A stretch of DNA of 64,000 bases from Chenopodium formosanum (lineage: Eukaryota; Streptophyta; Magnoliopsida; Caryophyllales; Amaranthaceae). Below the pieces are notes generated by a model. That model did no database searches. It saw only the letters and a list, made by a program, of their open reading frames with translations, and was not told the origin of the DNA. Positions 47,177 through 58,330 of this stretch are shown here, one piece after another (positions within the stretch are counted from its first letter, which is position 1; every line of letters begins with the position of its first letter). The position numbers and the translations under genes were made by a program. Location: NCBI GenBank assembly GCA_024500155.1, contig CM044867.1, positions 8,817,632-8,881,631 of the forward strand, written 5' to 3'.

Positions 47177-49058
47177 TATTATAATTAATACTTATTGATA
47201 ATTAAAAATATTAATTTTCAAAAATTTGCAATTGATGAAGATAGCCGTGTGTTTTTTGCTCGATGCTTTCGTTTTTTGATTTTTTTTTTCATGATTAAAG
47301 ATCCCTACTTTTAACAATTTCCTTATGTTTGTTTATTTACCTAGGTGTTGTAGGGTGGCCTTTAATTTTCGTAGGCACTTAAATTTTCCGTGAATTTTCT
47401 TTTGGCCATGTTTGGTTGACATTAAAAGCCAAAAATGAAGGAAGTCAAAATTTATGGAAATTTTAACTTCCCACAAAACATGGAAATTTATTTATCCACC
47501 CCACTCTTGGTCATTCACAATTCATAAGATTTACAAATTCCCACATGATAGCCAAACACATTTGTGTAATTCCAAGGAATTTTAATGAAGGAAATAATTT
47601 TTCATGAAGTAGAATTTCCCATGGAAATTTATTTCCTACATCTACCAAATGAGACCTTATTCCACAAAGATCTTGCTTGTTATCCATTTCCTGATTATAG
47701 TATTTGCATCCCTAGCACAAAGAACATGTTTCATTCTATCTTTATAGGTAAAGGTGACAATGGAGATGTTTATTTAATACAATACGGAGGGAGTGTTTCT
47801 CTTATACCAACCTCACTTACACTTAGATCTGAACCAAATTGTCCGAAGATTCAAATATCCAATCTGAAAATTTCGAATATCTAATTGGAAATAATTTTCG
47901 GATTTTTGGATATCCAATATATGATAAACATCCGAAATATTTCGGATTTTCAATAATGTAATTATTTATTTATTTTAGAATTGGTTAAATTAGATCAAGT
48001 TATGCCAAATCTTTGTGTATGTGGAGATGGTTTGACTAGAACTCTAGAAGAACATTTGGAGAAGGGAACTATTAACACGATATTTTGAGGCGCAATACGG
48101 TCGTGTAGACGGGATACACAAACATGTACCTTATCGCCAGAACATCACACAAATTAGATTACACTACTGTGTGGTAGACTATACACGACCATGTAGCCCT
48201 ATTTTCAAAAAGATATTGCTAGATGAATGTTAGGAAACTATTGTCTCCTCAATGTAATTCTCTTAGTACTAGAGAGGTTAAAGAATCCTTGAGGAGAATA
48301 TCCATAAAATCCTCAATGTAATTCTCTTACATTGATTATAGTTTTAGTGCAAAGTTTTTGGCTTTTATTTATCTCTGACGAAGAATATCCATCTAAAAAT
48401 TTCTTGTGTCCTTTGTTGTTCTTTGCTACTGTATTATTTTCACATTAGCATACTGTTGATTTCAGAATTTATAATAAAAAAAAATCAGCAGTAGTAATTA
48501 TTAATTTTTTGAAGATATTCCCATTATAGGGGTTTCACTTAGATTGTTTAATGTTGAGGATATTCACATTAAAACTATATTACTTGGACTCGGGTAATCA
48601 TGTCCGACATGGGTATGTGTCTAAGGGTTCGACTCGGCTATTTTATGAAAAAATTTCATGATTTTGAACTAATGGTGAAGTGCCCGGGTGCCCAAGTGTC
48701 AAAGGTCCGATACTGGTACTTGAGGTGAAATTAAGAGTCCGTGTAACATAGCATTTAACACCCAAACACACATTTGATAGAAATTGCTAGGAGTTCGCTA
48801 AACATGTTGCTGAACATCGTGGTGGTTGCAAAATGACTAGCTGGAGGGGCAGTTCAGTACTTCAGTAGTCCATGCACTGCAGTCTCATTCTTTCAAATCC
48901 TCCCAATGAAGACAATCTCTCTACATACTTTTTGCAAAACTGCATGCAGTTCCTACTTCTTAGATCTTCCTTAACGTGTAACTTTATGCATTAAATGGCA
49001 AAACAAGATGAAAACATGGGATTTCCTCGCAAGCAAAAAAAAAAGTAGTTATGGATCA
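47177..49058. other. Intergenic DNA and 3' flank of the ATXR4-like gene
   Basis: Possible small MITE at about 47405-47560 (TGTTTGGTTGACAT against ATGATAGCCAAACACA). No coding sequence recognised. The part nearest 49058 should hold the 3' UTR of the - strand gene. Confidence 0.35.
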
Positions 49059-49177
49059 CTAGTCACCGGATAAACAGCGAGGACAAGAGCACTTGAAACC
49101 GAATCCTCCTAGAAGAATATCTTGGCGAGCATTATATTCTAAACTAGCATCAATATAACATATCCGAAGCTCTTCAC
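49059..49177 (-). CDS. ATXR4: ATXR4-like last exon
   Basis: Acceptor TTACTGCAG precedes GTGAAGAG. It encodes EELRICYIDASLEYNARQDI and GGFGFKCSCPRC, then LSGD and TAG (49061-49059). The first two bases complete the Gly codon begun in the exon at 59897. Confidence 0.88.
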
Positions 49178-52100
49178 CTGCAGTAACACCCAAAAAAATA
49201 AAATGAGGAACCAAATCCAAATAAGCATTTCAGAACTTTTTTAACAATACTGAGAATGGATAGGCCTAGGATCCCTAATGATTGAATTATTAATAAATAT
49301 TAGAAAAAAAATTAGAAATTTAACAATGTCAGCCAAAATACAGAGTACTCGTAAATGTTACTATAATACTCAAGCCAGTTCCATAGCTAAAATAAGTTCT
49401 GCTCGAAATTCCAACCTGCACTAGATTACACTTGACATTTGACAATTTATGCAACAGGGAAGCATTCATCATGTCAAACGAATGAACATCATACCAGTAA
49501 AATGGTTTATTTTGCTTACTTAAAAGAGTTATAACTGTACCAACCCTCCTTTCATAAATTCGTTATAAGTATTTTCTCTTGTATGGTATCAGGTGAAAGT
49601 TTGGGATACCTTGCTGTCATGCATTTGCGCTCTGTCCAGAATTAAGGGAGAAATAAAAAAGTACTGAAACCTAATGCCGCTTCCTTTAATAAACGTGGCA
49701 GTTTCTCAAATTCGAGAAACAAAATCTCAGGGAGAACAAATAAAACATGTATTTTAGTGCTGACACAAGCAAGGAAACATAGGTCAAATTTGAGGTGACT
49801 GACTGACTGGCGAACCATCTTCTGTTCTAAGTTGTTTAACAATGGAGAGTAAACAAATCCCTTCGGCAGTTCAGCTATTTCTCTATATTCTGAAATCAAT
49901 TCAAGACACATAAGTGCTGAATATATCAATGGAGCAATATCTCCTATCTAAGTAGTTTGTCAGTCAACACTAATGACTACACTCACCTTATGCCATTGAA
50001 CGTCTTCCGTTACTAAGATATTCAAAAGTCTAGATTAAGGCAAACAGAGTGGCTAAACCAAGTGGTAGGGCAAACCCGGCATGGCTCGGCTTGGCGTGCG
50101 CATATGACACCTCACAGCTTGGCCTAGCGGCTAGCACTACGCGCATAAAGGAGTGCAGCGTGCTAGTTTGGATGCTGGGTGCGCGCCCTAGACACTGCCT
50201 TGGCAATCAGGGTGTACGAGGCGATCACATCTGCACGCACATAGCCCCAACCCTTGGTGAGCACTTCAAGCGAAAGTAGCGAAGTGTCACAGTCCAAATG
50301 TTTTGAAACCGGATCGTGTGGCGCGCTCTTCTCTTTTGGCGGCAATAGCGCAAGCCTAGAGCGGAAAGGGTACGTGAGCACACAACAACACGGACCAAGT
50401 GTATCTCAAGGAAGCTTGCATCTACAACAAGTCAACAAGTGCGAAGTCGGGGCTTGTGACAGCCAATATTTCGAAGCGGGCACAAGCGGGTCCGACGACA
50501 ACGAGAGTGTCTTTCGAGGTTCTCTTGGTTTGGAAGTGATGCTTTAAATAAAGGCTTATATCAACATACAAGTCTTATAGGAATATACAACCGGGTAGGG
50601 AGCTTGGATTCTTTCAACCATTTGCTCCCTAAAGAGCTTTATATTGATTACATAGAAAATTACTAGTGAACAATGAAACTACACTTACACAATAAGTCTA
50701 CCTAAAGCCTAGAAAGCATAAAGAAAGATTTAAAAGACAATACATAAGGAAAATACAAGGGAAAAAGGAAGTGGATACATAGAGAAAGAGGCGGGTTCTA
50801 ACATTCTCCTCCACTTAAGCCGTTAATGACCTTGTCGACTTACAAAACAAAATATACACTTAAAAATAAAAGAAATAGCAGCTTCAGTCTTCTATCGCAG
50901 TTATAGTTCTAGTCCAGGTTTTGATGTTGGCGCGGTTGCTGATGTTGTGGTTGTTGTATTCTGGATGTGGATGATAAGGTTTGAGGCGACTAACGTGGAA
51001 GACTGAGTGTATCTTCATCCACGCAGATGGTTTAACCTTGTAGACATTCTTCCCAATCCGTTTAATGATGCAGATGAGGCTTTCATATGTCTTGATTAGC
51101 CTGTGATCTCTTCCTCTAAAGAACTTGAGTTGTTCCAGCAAGATTTACCATCACCGTGTCCCCTACATCAAATTCTAGCGACCTTCTGTTCTGGTTGGCC
51201 CACTTCTTCATTCTCCTCGCTGCTCGCTTCAAGTAAGCACGAGCAACTTCCATGTTTTGTTGCCATTCTCGCTTAAACTCCCGTGCTTTACGGCTTCTCC
51301 CATCTTCGAATGTTGTTATGGTGTGAGGCAGAAGGTTGTTGGCCCATCACTAGCTCAAACGGGCTTCCGTTGGATGCGGTACTTTCGTGGGCGTTGAAGC
51401 AAAGTTGGGCAACATCAAGGAGTTTCACCTAGTTTTTGTGATTGGCACTGACGAAATGTCTCTAGTATTACTCTAATGGATCGTTGAATCTCTCTGTTTG
51501 TCCATCATATTAGGGGTGGTGACTGCAAGACATGTTTGAGTCCAACACCATCATTTTGAACAATTCTATCCAAAATATGCTCGTGAATCTTGTATCTCTG
51601 TCGCTTACGATGCGTTAGGGCAATCCCAATATTTTACAAAGTGTTTAAAGAACAATGTCGCGTCTTCTAAGCACCACAAGCCTTCTACATGGGAACAAAT
51701 GTGACATATTTTGAGAATCTGTCGATCACCGTACCACCATTACCACCGAATATTGATTCACCTAGGGTAGACCACTGGTGAAATCCATATATATGCTTTC
51801 CCGCGGATGCGTCGACATGGGAAGAGGATCTAAGAGACCTCCTCAGGATCCACTTTGTCCTTTCGACAAACTAAGCAGCACCAGGCTTAGTTTTAAAAAG
51901 CGCGACTCAAGAGTGCCTAGGTACTAGGCTAAGCGAGGTGCAGGCGCAACACATTCTAGAAGGCGCGCGCCTCAACCGCCTCCACCAAGGCGTAATGCCA
52001 CAACCACCTTATGTTTAAAAGCGCGAAATAAGGGGATTTGGGTTTTATTTTATAAAAAAATTGTTTTCTTCAATTTGAAACTTACCTAGTCTTTAAAATG

Positions 52101-55100
52101 ATAAATCGAGCATAATCCCCTTATTAATGGAATGAAATTGCTTTAATTTAACCCCCAATTGAAAAACCTTAATTATCGAAAAACCCTAATTTACGAAATA
52201 CTGAATAATTGGAGAAATTGATCGGTGCTGCTACAACAGAGATCGTCGGAGAGTAATCCTTGACGGTTTCCGGCATTAAATCTACCAAAGGTCGGCGTCA
52301 GTCAGGGAGGTAAGTTTGCTTTGCTTTGGTCTTTCTTCTTCTTCGCAGGTAAGGGTTCCCCCCCCCCCCTCCCCTCCTTTTTTTTCTTGAGTTGAACACT
52401 TCAAAGCCTACTTCCCTTTTGATTTAATAACCACTGGCTCCTTTCCTCTCTTTTCTAATATTTTTAAAAACCATTTTTTCAATACTAATATAGATGTATT
52501 TATGGTTATTTCCCTATATTTTAAAACCTTAAGTTGAAAACTTATATAGATGTATTTGAGGTTATTTCCCTATATTTTCAATACCAAGAAAGCTGGTAAA
52601 ATAACTCAAATAAAAAATATAAAAAAGTGCGCCTCATATACGAGGCGCGTGCCTCGCCTTGCGCCTAGATTCCAGGAACCCTTTGCGCCTCGGTGCGCCT
52701 TGCGCCTTTTAAAACTAAGGGTATGTTGAAATTCAAACTTTGATTTAGAAAACTATAATAAGCATTTGATAAAATTAGTTAACTTTAAATAACATTTGAT
52801 AAATTAGTGAGAGGTTGTGAATTAGAAGAGTTTTCATTCTTTTATTATTTTGTAAAACAAAAGTTATAAATGTAATATTTATTTTCATTGTAAGAAAAAA
52901 AAAAGTAAGCAGAAGAAGAAAATAAAAGGAAGAATATTTGAGAGATATTAAGGAGATATAAGAGGAAATTTATATTTTGAAATTATATACATTCAAAAGA
53001 AGTTTATTTTATATTCCAGGTTGTAACCCATATTTGTATTTCCTTCATATATCGTTATTATTACTTGAGTTAGCAATTCGTAAATTGTTATAACTCCTAC
53101 ATTTGGTAACGGAGCCACGATATTTGCAATATCTCAAAATGTCTACAAATTTTGTTCAACCACAAGTACCCCAATTGTCAAAAGACCAATATGATGATTG
53201 GTGCATCAAAATGAAAGCATTATTTGGTTCACAAGATTTGTGGGAAATTGTTAATGATGGGTTTGAAAATCCATCAGATGAAACAAAAGCGACATTAACT
53301 AAAGATAAGAAAGATGAGTTGAAAGAAAATCAAAAGAAAGATCAAACTTGATGTACACAGTATTAGACCGCGAAACACTTGTGAAAATCTCAAATGCAAC
53401 CACAAGGAAGCTTGGGATAATCTTGCAACTATATTTAAAGGAGTCGAGAGAGTTCGAAAAATTCGCTTACAAGCACTACGTGGTGAATTTGAGGAAATCA
53501 AAATGACTAGTAATGAGTCAATCTCTAAAGATTTTTCTCGCCTACTTACAAGTGTTAACCAACAAAAATTAAATGAAGAAAAGATTGAAGATAAAAAAAT
53601 TGTTGAGAAAGTACTTCGATCATGGAATAAAAGATTAACCATATTTTTATTTCTCATCAAACGAATGGCATCTTCTTCTGGAAATCCTAGCTATTCTTAG
53701 CATGATATTGGGAAATCTCATTGCTATTACTCAAACAAGCATGAAACGTTGCTTGCATATTCGTCCATAGGTCAAATCGGATATGTAATTATTGGAGTAA
53801 TTGTTGGAGACTCAAATGATGGATATGCAAGCATGATAACTTATATGCTGTTTTATATCTCCATGAATCTAGGAACTTTTGCTTGCATTGTATTATTTGG
53901 TCTTTGTACCGGAACTGATAACATTCGAGTTTATGCAGGATTATACACGAAAGATCCTTTTTTAGCTCTCTCTTTAGCCCTATTTGCGATAGAATATATT
54001 GATTCATTATCAATAGAAGAATATATTGATTCATTATCAATAGAAGAACTTATGAGGTCTCTTCAAGTACATGAACAAAGAATTAAAAAAAATGATGAAC
54101 TTGGTATTATAGAGCGAACAAAAAGGTGGAAATCGATGAGGCGGATTTCGTGGACGAGGAAGAGGTCGTAATAACTACCAAGTTTTGGCCAAAGTAATGA
54201 GAGAAGTTTTGGCCAAGGAAAGAGTTTCAAAGAACGCGGTAAATCAAAAGACATTCAATGCTATAATTGTAAAAAATATGGACATTATGCATCTGAGTGT
54301 TGGAGCAAACAAAAGGATCAAGACAATCGATTAAATTGTGCTGAATCATCACGAAATAATGAAGAAAGTCCTAAATTGTTACTAGCACATGAAGAAGCTA
54401 GTAATCAGCAAGCAAGACCGTTGGAAGCGTGGTGGACACTCAAATATATTTGAGACAATAATAGAGAGAGGAAAACAAATGCACTAAATAATAACTCTTA
54501 TATCTCTTATAAAATGTGTGTCTTACTATTCTATTTCTTTCTTCTTAATTCAAAATAAGTACATATTGCGTTTATATAATATTGTGTATGCTAATAAACG
54601 AATGTTTCTCCTTAACATTCTCTCTTTCTCTCATAATAATAGCATTCCTAATTTCATTATTCATGAATAAGATTTAATTAGCTATTTGCAGTAAATGTCA
54701 AGTTTATCACTTTTTAACATGTGCTCTTTTCCTTCAACCTGAAATCCCTCCGGTTTTTCCATATATATTTCTTCTTCCAAATCACCATGTAGGAAGGCTG
54801 TTTTCACATCTAGTTGTTCAATTTCTAAATCCATGCTCTGATACCAGACTGTTGGGAAAGATCACAAATAATATTGCAGCGGAAATAATAATCACTTTCC
54901 TTTTGTGTATAAACGAAATAGGTAACAATTATATTTCTATGATATAATAGATTAACTCACAAAGTGTTTATAAAATACTTCCTCCGTATTCTTTTAGATG
55001 CAACACACACTTTTTCGTGGTATTTAAGAAATGTGGAGTTCACATGATATAATACACTTTAAAATGGGACGAGTGGTTGTTAGGAGTTTAATTTAGTGGA

Positions 55101-58100
55101 CCATGTGCTTTAAATAAGGGAAATAGTATAGTTTTTCCCTAAAGTAACTTTCTTTTTATAGTGTGTTGCAAGTATTGTGACATTTCCTTTTAAGGGAAGT
55201 GTTGCAAGTAAAAGAAAACAGAGGAAGTATAAACTAATATTCGATGGTATACTCTCAAATTTAAATTGTCTCTATTTATCAAAAATAATCTGATACAAAT
55301 TTCTATCTCAATTCCTACTATAAACAATTAATCTGATTACATATTTATAATCAGCCTATAACTAAATAACTCATGATGCAAATTATCGTTATATAATTTG
55401 CCATTGATTATTTCTTATTTTTCTACTACTTTCCTTTTTCTCTCCTTTTATTCCTCTCATTCTTGTTCTCTTCTTTCTTGTATATTCTCCTTTATTTATT
55501 TTTAGCAAACTCTAATAATAAGGAGGAATATTATCCAACAAAGACATGTGGTTTTCGATTCTAGAGCTCGCAACCACATGTGTGGGAGAAAAAAAAATTC
55601 ATTAACCTTGATGAAAAGAGTCAAGGTAATGTAAGTTTAGGAGATTTATCCAAACTACAAGTTGAGGGTAAAGGAAAAATACTTGTTTTTCTTAAGAATG
55701 GAAATGAAGAATTCTATCTAATGTTTACTACGTACCTAATATGGAAACTAACATTCTCAGTATTGGACAACTTTTAAAAAAAGGATATGTTGTTCATATG
55801 GAGGGTAATAATCTTCAACTAAAAGATGATAGTGGAAGAATTATTGCTCAATCGAAAATAGTGAAGAATCGCATGTTTCAGCTACAACTTAACACTAAGG
55901 TTCAAAAGTGTTTCTACAGTGTTATGGAGAATGAGTCATGGAAATGGCTTAACCTTTTTGGGCATTTGCATTTCAATGGCCTAAAACTTTTGCAATCAAA
56001 GAATATGGTGCATGGATTACCTACCATTGAAGACCCTAAACAAGTTTGTGAAATATGCACAGCTGGAAAACAAGCTAGACTTCAATTCCAAAAGGGATTA
56101 TCATGGAGAGCTAAATCACCATTAGAATTGGTACACAGAGATATATGTGGACCATTATCATTGGGAGATAATCACTATTTTATTACCTTCATTGATGATT
56201 ATAGTAGAAAATTATGGGTGTATATGCTGAAAGAAAACTCAGCTACATTTGATACATTCGTACAATTTAAGGCTAGGAGCTAGAAAGCGGACGTAAGTTG
56301 AAAACACTTAGATCTGATCGAGGGGGCGAATATACATCAAATATTTTCAAATATTTCTCTAGAGATGTAGGAATTAGACAACAATTTACAGCCTCCTATA
56401 CACCACAACAAAATGGAATTGCCAAACGGAAGAATCGAACAATTCTAGACATGACAAGAAGCATTTTGAAAGAAAGAGGATTGCCAAAGCAATTCTGGGC
56501 AGAAGTTGTTGCATGGACAACTTATATTCTAAATCGTTGTCCTACAAAGAGTGTAAAGAATATGAAACCACAATAAGCATGGAGTGGCAAGAAGCCAAAT
56601 GTTGAACATTTTCGAGTATTTGGGTGCATAGCCTATTCTCAAATACCCGAGGCAAAGAGAAAGATGTTAGATGACAGAGGTGAAAAATGTATCTTCATTG
56701 GATATAGTTCACAATCTAAAGCTTATAAGTTGTACAATCCAATTAGTGGAAAGCTGATTGAGAGTAGAGACATAATCTTCAGTGAAGGAGAATCCTGGAA
56801 ATGGGATGATCAAGAAAAATAAAAAGAGAAAATTGCGTTTGAAGAATATAATGATATTACAGAAAAGAGTTATGAAAATACTCAACCAAGTACTCTTAAC
56901 AAATAATAATGATTCATCATCATCATTGCCATCAACTCAAGGATTAGAATCTACATCAAAAACACCTATTAAAATGAGAAGTCTTAGGGCCCGCTCAACT
57001 CAGTCAATGAGAACAGGCCCTTAGAGACATATATGAAGAGACAAATGAAGTTAATGAAGTTGATTTATTCTGCTTATATGTAGACCACAAACCCATTAAT
57101 TTTGAAGAAGCTTTAGGAGAAGAGGAATGGAGATCTATTATTAAAGAGGAGATCCGGTCAATAAAGAAAAATGATACATGGGAGTTGGCTACATTGCCAA
57201 AGGACCATAAGGCTATAGGTGTAAAATGGGTTTATAAGATAAAAAGAGGTGCAGATGGAAACACTGAAAGATACAAGGCAAGACTTGTAGCAAAAGGATA
57301 CAAGCAAAAGTATGGCGTTGATTGTGATGAAGTATTTGCTCCCGTAGCTCGTTTAGACACCGTAAGAATGATGATCTCACTTGTTGCACAATACAAATGG
57401 AAGATATTTCAACTTGATGTTAAGTCAGCAATTTTAAATGGAATTTAGAAGAAGAAGTTTATGTGGAACAACCAGAAGGTTTTTGTCATCAAAGGAGAAG
57501 AAGATAAAGTACTTCGTTTGAAAAAGCCACTTTAAAGCAAGCCCCACGAGCTTGGAATACACGTATAGACGAATACTTGATCCAGAATGGTTTTATGAAG
57601 TATCCATACGAACATGCTGTACATGTGAAGAAGAATGGTGATGATATTCTTATAGTAAGTTTCTATGTTGATGATTTATTATTCACTTGCAACAATAAAA
57701 GTATTTTGATGATTTTAAAGCGGCAATGTTCAAAGAATTTGAAATGACAGATTGTGGGCTAATGAGCGTCCAATTATTCTTAATATGCATAATTAAAGAG
57801 TCCAAAATCGTATAAAATTGGTGTATTTATTCGATTTTGGACTCTTTTTGCCTTATAAATAACATTTGGTAATTCTTGATATGCATAATTACGATACACA
57901 AAATAATTAAGATTTTATATTTCAGTAATATACACAAAATGTACGATGGTTATATGCTTGACCAATGCCCAGAGAAAAAAAATTAAGAAACATTGTACAT
58001 CAATGGCATCTTAGTATTAAGACACATAGCAATTGAAGAGGACTTTTTGAGAGTGACCTTGGGACTATTGGAATCCAGAAACACATTGTTTCAAATGCGA

Positions 58101-58283
58101 TCATGATGAAATTTCTTCGAAGAATTTGGTGCAATTTTCAGCTTTCCTTCAAAACTCTTGGTTGTGATTATTGACTCGTCGACCCGCTAACCCGCAAAAT
58201 ACCCGATGAATATTTTTTGAAATTAGAATTGCGGGTCGGGTAATGGGCCGCCCTGTGAGTTTATAGGGTACCCACTAAATACC

Positions 58284-58330
<47 letters not shown>

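Larger units (their letters stand above)
52724..57765 (+). mobile_element. Ty1/copia retrotransposon, 3'-truncated, with several nested insertions
   Basis: 5' LTR (52724-53101), primer-binding site, gag, zinc knuckle, protease, integrase and most of reverse transcriptase are present in order; RNase H and the 3' LTR are missing after about 57765. It carries a plastid ndhB fragment in gag, an LTR-type insertion at 54419-55540 and a 34 bp Tourist remnant at 56987-57020. It lies in the giant ATXR4-like intron, antisense to that gene. Confidence 0.9.

Noticed and set aside
49642..49929. 95-residue - strand frame within the giant intron
   Set aside because: No recognised domain and no splice phase consistent with the ATXR4-like exons; the flanking exons already join in phase without it.
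50049..50547. Small + and - strand frames around 50.05-50.55 kb
   Set aside because: They fall in or next to a gypsy LTR; no conserved protein features.
53749..54171. A real membrane protein gene of 140 residues
   Set aside because: It is plastid ndhB sequence joined to copia gag, lacks an ATG at the assigned start and ends in gag frames.
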